Source: Nematostella vectensis (Eukaryota; Cnidaria; Anthozoa; Actiniaria; Edwardsiidae). Taken from it: a DNA stretch of 64,000 nucleotides. The DNA lies in assembly GCF_932526225.1 (NCBI RefSeq), contig NC_064035.1, positions 12,346,566-12,410,565 of the forward strand, written 5' to 3'. Below are positions 1 to 11,430 of this stretch, piece after piece. Each line of letters starts with the position of its first letter. The stretch's first letter is position 1. The notes below the pieces were generated by a model. It ran no database searches and had not been told where the DNA came from. It saw only the letters and a list, made by a program, of their open reading frames with translations. The position numbers and the translations under genes are program-made.

Positions 1-7
1 TATTGTC

Positions 8-106
8 GGATTTGGCTACAAACCAGAGTGATCTAGCTTGTGCTTTATAGTTTTGTCTACAAATGGCACGTCTATTGAGAACCGGAAGTGGACCTTTGGC
101 CGTTGT

Positions 107-137
<31 letters not shown>

Positions 138-172
138 GGGGTGCGTTCAAACCCCCCCTGGGTACGGGCCTG
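8..172 (+). mobile_element. Dispersed element A, copy 1 (G-run MITE-like)
   Basis: A 165 bp sequence that begins with GGATTTGGCTAC, passes through a TG-rich stretch and a run of more than 20 G, and ends with CCCTGGGTACGGGCCTG. A clearly related copy in opposite orientation lies at 63550-63702, so this is a dispersed repeat and not unique DNA. No coding potential was seen. The TG/G tract makes the local assembly length unreliable. Confidence 0.6.
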
Positions 173-370
173 CACAAGAAGCCTTTGGGGGAATATTGGC
201 CGTTCAAGAAGAGCTTTATGTAAACACCTTGTCTATTTAGTCATCTAATGTACATCTAGTAAGGTAAGGGGTTGAGTTTGACTTGCATTTTTATAAAACT
301 AAATTTAGCACAAGCATCTTTTTGTTACAAATTGTTTCAGTTTTGATTATTACAGCACATTTTAATTCCA

Positions 371-1412
371 ACCGCAGTGATCCTAGATACTAAAATTTCT
401 TAGATACTAAACAGATACTAATGAGAAACTAAACAAATACTAAACAGAAACTAATAGCAAGGGGGGGGGGGTAATTGCTGATAACAAAAAAAATTCAAAA
501 CTACCTAATCTTTGCATAGAATTAGAGAGAACGGCTGGAAATACGCCAAAACATTTTTTTACAGCGATTTGTGCTATTTAGCGGATTTAGACCAAATTTA
601 TATTCCAGTCATCACTAACGTGAAAAAGTTAAAAGGCGATCCTACACATACACATAGTTTAATACAATTGGATAAAAAATACGTGGGAGCGAATTTGAAT
701 TTGTAGCTGCAATCCACAAAAAAAATAGGTGGGACACATAGTTTTAGAGGCGATTTTTCAGCTCAAAACACAAGCAGTAGCAAGGTGATCGTTTGCCCTC
801 CAACATTGAGGAAGGGGGAGGGAAAGTGTCCCATTAGTTTTGTTACAGATTGTGGGTAGGAATATTTTTTTTAACTGATCAGAAAATGGTTGAAAAAATT
901 ATGCAGACCTCAAAAGGAAAAAAAATGATTTTATCCCGGTCAATTCGAGTCCAGTTTATTTTTAACTCGTAGCGCAGTTACTGTAGTTGATGTAGCTAGC
1001 CTGACTTCCAAGCGCATGAACCAAGCGTGACTTCCACTTGGGTGGTCTTCACCGTCAACAACATTCATTCTGTTGGCGCCAAAAAGTACAAAAGTAAACG
1101 TTTGTTGTTTGAAAACTTAGCAATAACTTAGCGCTAAATATTTCCTTGTGTATTGCATAGAAATTTTCAAGCGCCTAAACCAGACAAAATATTCTTATCA
1201 GACATTAGTCTAGGATCCACACAAATGACAGAAGTTGCTGTAAATAATTTAAGAAACCGTAATTATGATGCCTTTCCATCGACTCTACGTGATTTTACCC
1301 GGTAAATAGGTATTTTTATTTCTTTTTTATGAAGTACCCCCCCTGACCGTTTTTAGTATCTGTCTAGTATCTGATTAGTATCTGAGGGATTGGTATCTAG
1401 GATCACCGCGGT
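371..1412. mobile_element. 1.04 kb element with about 85-100 bp terminal inverted repeats
   Basis: The left end (371-470) reads ACCGCAGTGATCCTAGATAC and then several degenerate AGATACTAA units, ending in a G run. The right end (about 1331-1412) is its reverse complement, with ACCGCGGTGATCCTAG at the tip and the same AGATACTAA units. The interior holds only a 64-codon frame (512-706) with no recognised domain, so the element looks non-autonomous. A clear target-site duplication was not found. The superfamily is not assigned. Confidence 0.65.
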
Positions 1413-1425
1413 GAATTTATTATCC

Positions 1426-1545
1426 CAAAATCGCGAAATGGCGAAAATAAAGTGTTTTGTTTTTTAAGAAAATAGGAAAATAAAGTGTCGCGAAATATCG
1501 CCATCTCAAAATCGCGACATTTTGACGTCGCGAAAATTAAGTGTA
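1426..1545. repeat. Degenerate TCGCGAAAATAAAGTG repeat
   Basis: Short degenerate repeats of the form AAATCGCGAAA..AATAAAGTG recur about four times. Probably a fragment of a dispersed element; no gene seen. Confidence 0.4.
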
Positions 1546-2496
1546 ATAAGGTATCAAATTTAGAGGCTTACAAATTTGAAACGAATTCACAAAAAAATGA
1601 CAAAGAACTGAATACGAAATCCTCAAAAGAAACTATCAAAATTCATGGTTGCCACTTATCTCTATCTCCATTTTCACCGACTAACCCATACCTAAGTGAA
1701 CTTTTCCTGTTCCGTTTGTCCCACACGTTCTTTGTTCCGGGTTGTTTATTTGTTGTGTGCGTTTTATGCGTATGTTTGACCATACCTATGCACGCAACCC
1801 CCAGATCTCCAAACAAAGAATTCTAGGGCGGATCCAGAAGTTTTTAAAAGGGGGGACCAAAGCAAAAGTTTCAAGAAAGGGGGGGGGGGCGGAAATATTG
1901 TTCTTCCGTATACTTCCTTAGGGTACCATATATATACCACAGGGTTCCCAATACGGATAATATAGGAAAAGGTGGAATACTAAAATACGGGGAGGTATTT
2001 TATAGAAAGTGCCTGACAGCGACACACACCTTTAGATTTTACGTTTTACGTTCTCAAATCGAGAAAAACTATCGGAAGGCAGGGGCGTATTCCCTGAAAG
2101 TCAACCGTCAATCGCACGTGGGTACTTCAGAAATTCAGACTGTTTTACATTTTGGGCGAGTGACTTATGAGTGTTCTTGAATATATTACCTCGCTCTACG
2201 CCACTGAGAGGGGGGGGGGGCGTTATGCTAAACGTTTCACGTTATGCTAAATGTTTCACGGGCGCCTACTAGTAATATTATATCGGGTAAATGTATTTAT
2301 TCATATACGGAAGAAAAAGCTATGTAAAACTTAATTTTTGTGTGCAAATAAAATATATTGTTGTTGTGTTTGAACAGATAGCACTGCTGCACCGCCGAAA
2401 GGGGTGCTAGAAAACAAATAATATTATGCTGTATATCTAAATGCATTCTTTAAAGGGAGAAAATAATGAGTACGCGTAGGTTTAACTCTATGTTGA

Positions 2497-2723
2497 GGGG
2501 GGGGGGGGGGGGTGAATAGGGGTATGTAAATCCGCTGATCCGTTACATTTTCGGGACAAATCCGTGGATCCGCAGATATTTTTAGATCCGCATGGTTTGG
2601 CAGATAAACAATAGCATCGATTGAAATTAATATAAAATACAAAATTCGACTGTCAAAGCACTCAAAAATCCGAAATCCGCTCCCAAATTTAAACAGATCC
2701 GTGATCCATCCCCCCCCCCCCCC
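2497..2723. mobile_element. Dispersed element B, copy 1, bounded by a G run and a C run
   Basis: A 227 bp sequence starts with a run of 16 G, followed by TGAATAGGGGTATG and ATCCGC-rich sequence, and ends in a run of C. The flanks carry GTTGA (possibly GTTGAGG) on both sides (2492-2496 and 2724-2728), which looks like a target-site duplication. A homologous copy sits at 50460-50740. The homopolymer ends are inverted with respect to each other and act as minimal terminal inverted repeats. Confidence 0.65.
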
Positions 2724-2902
2724 GTTGAGGTGATTTATATCCATTGCCAAGATGTTCTAAAAGTGAGGATAATATAAAGACAAAGAAAGTAAGATTCGTT
2801 GCTTCATAGATAGCTCTCTCGCGTAAGTTTTTTTTTTCCACCCAAATTGGGGTTTAACTTATTGTTTCTGAGGACTCGAAATATAGGAGGATGTTTAACA
2901 AA

Positions 2903-3715
2903 TGTTAAAGATTGACGCATTATTTCAGACAGTCTCGTTTTAAATCTTGACATCTACTCGATAGCCCCAGGGGCAACGAACCATCCGATGACACTAATCA
3001 AATCAAAGGAAGGCCGTTGCTGCCATACTTGCTTACACTGTATGAAACTTTAAACCAGCCGCTAGCATTTGAAAAAAAAAGACCCATCAAACGTCTGTTA
3101 CATTACGTAATCATTTTGATTAAAAAAACATCCATTTAGATAAAGTGGCATTTTGCTACTAGCAGTGTTAAAGATTGGCGCATCATTTCAGACAGTCTGG
3201 TTTTAAATCTTGACATCTACACGATAGCCCCAGGGGCAACGAACTTTCGATGACACTAATCAAATCAAAGGAAGGCCGTTGTTGCCATACTTACATATCC
3301 TAAGAGTTCTTACACAATTATGAAACTTTATCAAAGCCAGCCGCTCCCATCTGAAGACCCATCCAGCGTTAATGTTAAATTACGTAATCATTTTAATTAA
3401 AAAAAAAATATCCAATCGGATAAAGTGGCATTTTGCTACTAGCAGTGTTAAAGATTAGCGCATCCTTTCAGACAGTCTGGTGTTAAATCTTGACATCTAC
3501 ACGATAGCCCCAGGGGCAACGAACTTTCGATGACACTAATCAAATCAAAGGAAGGCCGTTGCTGCCATACTTTCATATCCTAAGAGTGCTTACACAATTA
3601 TGAAACTTTATCAAAGCCAGCCGCTCCCATCTAAAAAAAAAAACAGACCCATTCAGCATCTATGTTAAATTATATGTAATCAATTTAATAATTTTGCTAC
3701 TAGCAGTGTTTGATT
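2903..3715. repeat. Tandem repeat, 263-280 bp unit, about 2.9 copies
   Basis: Units start at 2903, 3166 and 3446 with TGTTAAAGATT and contain a conserved block GATAGCCCCAGGGGCAACGA and CAAATCAAAGGAAGGCCGTT. A partial fourth unit begins near 3700. Copies differ by point changes and small indels, mainly in A-runs. No open reading frame is conserved between the copies, so it is most likely non-coding satellite-like DNA. Confidence 0.85.
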
Positions 3716-6550
3716 GAAATAAGAAATGAAGATCTCAAAGGAGGGCGTCCTTCTTCCATCCATCCGGAACCAATTATCCACAAGCCTCGCCGAGGTAAAA
3801 TGTGTACCGTCGTGTGTTTACCGCATGGACGGGAAAGGCGGCTGATGGCGAAAGTTGGCAGCGAGCAGAAAAAGATATTTTTTAAAATTCGGCATAAACG
3901 TTTTACACAAATTTTATATGCCGACGATTTGCATCTAAGAGAGCCCACGTACCTCTACCTCAGCGGCCACTATGGATACCAAAAGAATTGCTTGTCGTGA
4001 TACGGCGAGAGGCGAGACTCTTCGAGCGAGCTGACGTGCTTTTGCGAGCTACTTGGATTTCGTCTGGTTGGAAGGTTTGGAGCACCGTATAGCATCCGGA
4101 GGAGCATCAAAGCTTTTCAAGTTGTCTCTAAGCTGTTAGAGAAAAAAAGGTGGCTTCAAATAAGAATAGAACCCAACTTATTTTCAGTGTATTTTCGATC
4201 TCGAGGAACCAAGAAACCAAGAAACCAGCCAAGAGTGAAATGGACAGTTAGCATGAATGAGGCCTTGCTGCACGTGCAAAGAGAAGTAAGCAAACTTAGT
4301 AAACGTCGCTAGTTCCGAAGGAATAACAGACACCTTATCCCGGGAAGAACAAGAGCTGCTTAATAAGTCATCATCTGTGCTCGCAATGATGAACACACGC
4401 GGGAGTGTCATTGATACGCGTATCAAACAAAGGCCAAAGAAAAAGGACCTGGAACTGATGAGCAACGTAACAAACTGGTGAAGCAGAATTCCGTATCCCC
4501 ACCACCGGACAGCCCCTTCGCGTTTATATGGCTGGTTAATTGTGTGTTGTATGCAGTCGTAGCGGCATTTTTTGGTATTGAAGGGATGGAAGAAAAAAAA
4601 GAACCGATCGTCCAAGCACCCGCGAGGAAAAGAGGGATAAGTTTAAATAAAGTTATCTGGAGGATGGAGGGGTATTGATACAAATATTAATTACACGTAA
4701 AAAGATTTCCCTGTAAGACTTTATTGCTTTTGAAATGTCGTTGCTACCGATGGAATTTTGAGTGTCACGGGCACACAGCGACATTCCCTCGAGAGTCATC
4801 TGTGAATTCCAGCTGAAATCCAAAACAACAGAAGTTCGGAGATAGCTCTGCGGCTTCTAGGAGTTTGGAAGAGAAATCGATAAAGCAAAATGGCCTTTTT
4901 GCGTCGTTACCGGCATAGATATTGAATTCTTAGCTGGTGCTAAGCGCACTCGAAATCACGGTCTCCAAATGTTAATACTTACATTCTTTTACAAAGGGAC
5001 ATATCAAATCTTACTTTTCGATAGAAGTATTCTTCCTGTAAACGATTTAATCGGCAGTATGTTCATCATTTTTCAAGACGTCTATCTTCAGATGTTCAGA
5101 TTGTTATAGTCGATTTAGAGCAAGATCGGCCCAACCGAATATCGTTATATTTCCAGCCGTGGTCCTTGAAACTCGATTAAATTACAGCATATTTTAGAGT
5201 CTCACATTTTGTCTTTGTTTGAGTCGCTTTTTTCCAAACTTCGACTTTCGATTAACCCCAAAAATTCCGCAATCGGTTTGGATTTCACCTAGCATTGCAA
5301 TAAACTCCGAATCTAGGATGTTCAGTCCTTTTTAATTGCACGGGCCACCTTGAATAAAAATGTTTAGTTCGAGCAAACAAAATGGACAGCATATCAAATC
5401 GATTGCACTTTTTTAAAAGATCTTTTTTATAAGAAAGTCCAGCCTAAGATTTCAACAAATTTTAGGAACATACTAAGATAATACCGAAGCTCGAATAGCA
5501 GAGAAATATTGTTTTTAATTCATATTATACACTAAAATTTAAGAACGTCCTTAAGAACATTTTTAAAATGCCTAAAAAATAAGAACAGCTCAGCCTCAGT
5601 AATTATACGTTCTCATAAAATGTCCGTTGAAATTTTGCTGTTAATTGCACTGAGGACAAGTATATATGAAACAAACAATATTTTAAAAAGTAGATACTCG
5701 GGATACTATTCTCTATCAGTCCAGTAAATAAAAAATTAAAAAAAGACAAACTTTTCCATTTCTCCGTTACTCCATCACTCTACATTTCTTTTTTCTAGAA
5801 GGAACGATGGAAACACCTTATTCTATTCGCTGTTGAAGCACGTTCTCGTAAATTGGCTCTCCTTTTCCGGCCTTAAAGTCGTTTGCATATTTTATCCTGT
5901 GATGATGTCTTGTAAAGTGATGACATTCGTAAAAATACTTTATTACTGAGTCACTACGTGTCTCCACGTGTACCTGTTATATAACACTGCCTCATCCAAG
6001 TCCACGTGAAGTCTGTTATTTTAGCGTGTTCTACGTAGCCTCTCGCCCACTCGTGACGTACTAGAGTCTCGACAGCTCAGCAAAGTGCCAAGCCTAGGAG
6101 ATAAAAGGGAGGCAACAATGACCACATAATTGCACTTGTTCTAAAAAAAGGAAGAAATAAATGAAGAAATAAAATATATTGCATACTTAGTGAATAGATC
6201 GGAGTTATTTTTTTATTTGTCTTGTGCGTGAACATCGATTAAGTTCTACTTGACGTAGCAAAGCATGGAAAAAGAAAATCATTATGATAAATGTTGACGA
6301 CCATGGATTCGTGATGTAGCGATGTTTACTTGAAGCAAAAAAATAATATCCAAGAAAAATAACTTCCTTCCTCGTACGCGTGGGGGTAGCAAACTCCATG
6401 GGGCCCCGCCCTCGTACAAGGTTTAAACATAAACTTGTCCCTTCGATACACAACTGTTAGTCAGCTCCTTGTTTCTGATACTTAAAGAATACAAGAAAAT
6501 TGCGACGCGAGTTCATCAGGATGTGCTAAGGAACATGAATGGTAAGGTTG
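3716..6550. other. Intergenic, no recognised gene
   Basis: Only short open frames (up to 143 codons on the minus strand at 4184-4615) occur. They carry no recognised domain, are interrupted by low-complexity runs, and lack convincing splice partners. I see no gene, although single small exons cannot be excluded. Confidence 0.5.
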
Positions 6551-6833
6551 TATTTCCAAGAACATCCCCACTCATCCATACACACTTACTAGGTATTTCC
6601 AAGGACATCCCTACTTATCCAACCACACTAACTTGGAATTTCCAAGAACATCCCTACTCATCCACACACACTAACCTTTGAATTTCCAAGAACATCCCTA
6701 CTCATCCACACACACTAACCTTGGGATTTCCAAGAACATCCCTACTCATCCACACACACTAACCTTGGAATTTCCAAGAACATCCCCACTCATCCATACA
6801 CACTTACTTGGTATTTCCAAGAACATACCCCCT
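6551..6833. repeat. Tandem repeat, 42-44 bp unit, 6 copies plus a partial one
   Basis: The unit is TTTCCAAGAACATCCCTACT followed by CATCCACACACACTAACCTT. Two flanking segments, near 6490-6541 and 6844-6905, are themselves related: both contain GTGCTAAGGAACATGAATGG and AAGAAAATTGCGACGCGAG, in different order. The open frames across it (6469-6899) are explained by the repeat. Confidence 0.85.
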
Positions 6834-6905
6834 CTCAATCGGCGCGTGCTAAGGAACATGAATGGTTTTATACAAGAAAATTGCGACGCGAGTTCATGAG
6901 GATGT

Positions 6906-8400
6906 GGCTTAGAGACATGGTTTTGTCTAAATAATGCCTTAAAACTTTAATTTATACATTATAATAAGCCACTTTTCTCGGCCTCAGCTGGATTATTGTG
7001 CTACAAAGGCTGCCTAAATACCAGTTATTAGACTTATAACGGACACTAAGAAGTTTCATCACATTACTTCAGTAATCTTTGAACTTTATTGGCTTGTTGT
7101 TGTTGTCCATTTTTAAATTTTACCATCAACTTTCAATGTTATACATCACTTGACAACCAGCTTCATTTGTACTTTAGCCAACATTCTTCGTCCTTGCATT
7201 TCTTATCCTCTTAAGTGCAATATCTCATTAGTTCTAGATTGCCCAAAGGGGGTATGCTGACAACATTAGGCGCCCGTTCTTTTTATGCCGCAAGCCCCTT
7301 GTGGGAAGACCTGCCCGCGCTATCCGGGGACTCCCGCTATCCGGCGATTCACTAAGCGTTTTAAGATACTTATTAAGACACCTTTTAAACATATTAAATA
7401 ATAATTTGTCACTTATTAGTATGATATTTAAAGAATATTTAAAACATATATGAATACACTAGTTATAAGATAATATAAGGTTAGCTATGCGCTTTTGTTC
7501 ACGTTCAATGCGCTATATAACATATTTTAATAACTTAAAAGTTCTTCTTCGAAATTTGCACAAGATTTTTTCAGAATGCTGAACAATTGAAATGTGGTCA
7601 CAAGTCGCATATTTGTCACGTGTCACTCTGCCGTCCCTCGTTATCGTTTTTTCACCCCATATTACAAGCCATGCATTTCACCTTATGTAAACACGACGCA
7701 TTGTATAGCCACATTCTCACTCGACTATTCATAACTGCTTAGACACACTTTGACGCATTTGTTATTTCTCACTAGCCTAAATGTTGATTTTTCTTCTATC
7801 AAAATACGAGGCAGGCAGTCGGACCTATGTCTCCTGCCCGCTGTACAGGGGCGCCGGGGGCTCGTGACCCCAGTGCTTTGTATATTCAAACTATGGTTAC
7901 TTATTCTTAGTCAAGTTAGAGCAATCCTTTGCTCTATATAGAGCAGGAATGACTACCAGGTAGGTTTTCTAAATCATTCTTATTCTTAAACAGTCTAAAA
8001 GTTTTCAGTTTATTGCGTTTGTTACTATTTTTCCTATTGTCATTAAAGATTTCACAGAGCCAATTTTGAAATGTTGCCTTTTAATCTTATTATGTAAATA
8101 TTGTATAAAAGGTTGTGAAAGGGAGACACACAAGACCCTACACAAGGGCTGAAGTACCCTTGGGGTACCCTGGGCGTCGAGTTCAGCAAACGAGGCGCGA
8201 AAATGAGGCAGCCAATTTATTTTTCTCTATTTTTTTTTTTGGGGGGGGGGGGGGTGGGGGGAGGATAGTATGGAGGGAGAAGACTTTCTCTTGTCTACCG
8301 CCTACCGCCTAACCCCCTCTCCATCAGCCGGTCCTGTTTCCGTTGTTCTCGCGCCTGTGACCTCTACGCTCTGAGTTCCCGATACATTTTTGTCCGGGTA
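6906..8400. other. Intergenic, no recognised gene
   Basis: Mostly AT-rich sequence without long open frames. A T-run followed by a G-run at about 8229-8254 marks a probable mobile-element or assembly-difficult boundary. No gene was identified. Confidence 0.45.
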
Positions 8401-9960
8401 TAAAAAAGATTATAAAGGGGGTTATGGGCGAGGTATGAAGGGGTTATAAAGGGGGTTATGGGCGAGGTATAAAGGGGGTTATGGGCGAGGTATAAAGGGG
8501 GTTATGGGCAAGGTATAAAGGGGGTTATGGGCGAGGTATAAAGGGGGTTATGGGCGAGGTATAAGGGGGGTTACGGGCGAGGTGTAAAGGGGGTTATGGG
8601 CGAGGTGTAAAGGGGGTTATGGGCGAGGTATAAAGGGGGTTATGGGCGAAGTGTAAAGGGGGTTATGGGCGAGGTATAAAGGGAGTTAAGGGCGAGGTGT
8701 AAAGGGGGTTATGGGCGAGGTATAAAGGGGGTTATGGGCGAGGTATAAAGGGGGTTATGGGCGAGGTGTAAAGGGGGTTATGGGCGAGGTATAAAGGGGG
8801 TTATGGGCGAGGTATAAAGGGGGTTATGGGCGAGGTGTAAAGGGGGTTATGGGCGAGGTATAAAGGGGGTTATGGGCGAGGTATAAAGGGGGTTATGGGC
8901 GAGGTATAAAGGGGGTTATGGGCGAGGTATAAAGGGGGTTATAGGCGAGGTATAAAGGGGGTTATGGGCGAGGTATAAAGGGGGTTATGGGCGAGGTATA
9001 AAGGGGGTTATGGGCGAGGTATAAAGGGGGTTATGGGCGAGATATAAAGGGGGTTATGGGCGAGGTATAAAGGGGGTTATGGGCGAGGTGTAAAGGGGGT
9101 TATGGGCGAGGTATAAAGGGGTTATGGGCGAGGTATAAAGGGGGTTATGGGCGAGGTATAAAAGGGGGTTATGGGCGAGGTATAAAGGGGGTTATGGGCG
9201 AGGTATAAATGGGTTATAAAGGGGGTTATGGGCGAGGTATTAAGGGTTATAAAGGGGGTTATGGGCAAGGTATAAAGGGGGTTATGGGCGAGGTATAAAG
9301 GGGGTTATGGGCGAGGTATAAAGGGGGTTATGGGCGAGGTATAAAGGGGGTTATGGTCGAGGTATAAAGGGGGTTATGGTCGAGGTATAAAGGGGGTTAT
9401 GGGCGAGGTATAAAGGGGGTTATGGGCGAGGTATAAAGGGGGTTATGGGCGAGGTATAAAAGGGGGTTATGGGCGAGGTATAAAGGGGTTATGGGCGAGG
9501 TATAAAGGGGGTTATGGGCGAGGTATAAAGGGGGTTATGGGCGAGGTATAAAGGGGTTATGGGCGAGGTATAAAGGGGGTTATGGGCGAGGTGTAAAGGG
9601 GGTTATGGGCGAGGTATAAAGGGGGTTATGGGCGAGGTATAAATGGGTTATAAAGGGGGTTATGGGCGAGGTATAAAGGGTTATAAAGGGGGTTATGGGC
9701 GAGGTATAAAGGGGGTTATGGGCGAGGTATAAAGGGGTTATGGGCGAGGTATAAAGGGGGTTATGGGCGAGGTATAAAGGGGGTTATGGGCGAGGTATAA
9801 AAGGGGGTTATGGGCGAGGTGTAAAGGGGTTATAAAGGGGGTAATGGGCGAGGTATAAAGGGGTTATAAAGGGGGTTATGGGCGAGGTATAAAGGGGTTA
9901 TAAAGGGGGTTATGGGCGAGGTATAAAGGGGTTATAAAGGAGTTACGGCGAGGTATCGTT
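8400..9960. repeat. G-rich minisatellite, 23 bp unit, block 1 (about 65 copies)
   Basis: The consensus unit is ATAAAGGGGGTTATGGGCGA plus GGT. Variants include TGTAAAG for TATAAAG, four instead of five G, and an extra short GGTTATAAAG insertion, producing some 30-35 bp higher-order units. There are long runs of identical adjacent units. No start-to-stop coding frame is present. G tracts every 5-10 bases on the plus strand make G-quadruplex formation plausible. Confidence 0.95.
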
Positions 9961-10233
9961 ATGGGCGAGAAATTTTTAACGCTTTAACGCGATTGTAATA
10001 ACGGACTTGATGCTTAATGTAAGAACACTCTACGCTGAATTTAACTAAGAACAAAAATACTCATATCTCATGATTGAAACATCGTCGGACAACCAGACTT
10101 GGAGGATGTCATGAAGCTTTTCAAGAGGGGTGCAAAAATAGTCATGTGTGGTGTAACGTCATCGATGACGTCATTAAATCGAAAATACTCATATCTCGGA
10201 CAACCAAACTTGGAGGATGTCATGTAGGTGCCA
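9961..10233. repeat. Interspersed block inside the minisatellite, copy 1
   Basis: A non-G-rich block that interrupts the 23 bp array and is repeated almost exactly at 10796-11082. It contains two related sub-units with ATACTCATATCTC, GGACAACCA and ACTTGGAGGATGTCATG. It also contains a 16 bp palindrome ACGTCATCGATGACGT next to a TGACGTCA (CRE-type) site. Confidence 0.85.
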
Positions 10234-10795
10234 AGGGGGTTATGGGCGAGGTATAAAGGGGGTTATGGGCGAGGTATGAAGGGGGTTATGGGCGAGGTAT
10301 AAAGGGGTTATGGGCGAGGTATAAAGGGGGTTATGGGCGAGGTATAAAGGGGGTTATGGGCGAGGTATAAAAGGGGGTTATGGGCGAGGTATAAAGGGGT
10401 TATGGGCGAGGTATAAAGGGGGTTATGGGCGAGGTATAAAGGGGGTTATGGGCGAGGTATAAAGGGGTTATGGGCGAGGTATAAAGGGGGTTATGGGCGA
10501 GGTATAAAGGGGGTTATGGGCGAGGTGTAAAGGGGGTTATGGGCGAGGTATAAAGGGGGTTATGGGCGAGGTATAAAGAGGTTATAAAGGGGGTTATGGG
10601 CGAGGTATAAAGGGGGTTATGGGCGAGGTATAAAAGGGGTTATGGGCGAGGTGTAAAGGGGTTATAAAGGGGGTTATGGGCGAGGTATAAAGGGGTTATA
10701 AAGGGGGTTATGGGCGAGGTATAAAGGGGTTATAAAGGGGGTTATGGGCGAGGTATAAAGGGGTTATAATGGAGTTACGGCGAGGTATCGTTATG
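10234..10795. repeat. G-rich minisatellite, 23 bp unit, block 2 (about 24 copies)
   Basis: Same 23 bp unit and variants as the array at 8400-9960. The end of this block (GGAGTTACGGCGAGGTATCG and onward) matches the end of block 1. So the duplication unit includes array plus interspersed block. Confidence 0.95.
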
Positions 10796-11082
10796 GGCGA
10801 GAAATTTTAAACGCTTTAACGCGATTGTAATAACGGACTTGATGCTTAATGTAAGAACACTCGACGCTGAATTTAACTCGACGATGAATTTAACTAAGAA
10901 CAAAAATACTCATATCTCATGATTGAAACATCGTCGGACAACCAGACTTGGAGGATGTCATGAAGCTTTTCAAAAGGGGTGCAAAAATAGTCATGTGTGG
11001 TGTAACGTCATCGATGACGTCATTAAATCGAAAATACTCATATCTCGGACAACCAAACTTGGAGGATGTCATGTAGGTGCCA
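10796..11082. repeat. Interspersed block inside the minisatellite, copy 2
   Basis: Near-identical to 9961-10233, with a small insertion that duplicates CGATGAATTTAACT (around 10870-10890). The 16 bp palindrome and CRE-type site are conserved. Confidence 0.85.
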
Positions 11083-11129
11083 AGGAGGGGGGATAGTCAT
11101 GCGATATGTGATGTCACCGAATAGGTAAT

Positions 11130-11430
11130 TCGGGGTAATATAAAGAGGTATAAAGGGGGTCATGGGCGAGGTATAAAGGGGTTATAAAGTGGGTTATGGG
11201 CAAGGTGTAAAGGGGTTATAAAGTGGGTTATGGGCAAGGTGTAAAGGGGTTATAAAGTGGGTCATGGGCAAGGTGTAAAGGGGTTATAGAGTGGGTTATG
11301 GGCAAGGTGTAAATGTGTTATAAAGTGGGTTATGGGCAAGGTGTAAAGGGGTTATAGAGTGGGTTATGGGCAAGGTGTAAAGGTGTTATAAAGTGGGTTA
11401 TGGGCAAGGTGAAAAGGGGTTATAAAGGGG
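11130..11430. repeat. Diverged minisatellite block 3, 34 bp higher-order unit
   Basis: About eight units of TTATAAAGTGGGTTATGGGC plus AAGGTGTAAAGGGG. This is a derivative of the 23 bp unit fused to the GGTTATAAAG variant. It lies at the array edge, where older, more diverged units are expected. Confidence 0.85.

Noticed and set aside
2903-3715. Possible CRISPR-like array because of regularly spaced repeats
   Set aside because: The units are contiguous 263-280 bp repeats without unique spacers, in a eukaryotic genome.
4184-4615. 143-codon minus-strand frame
   Set aside because: Low-complexity Phe-rich start, no domain, no matching splice sites, and no support from neighbouring frames.
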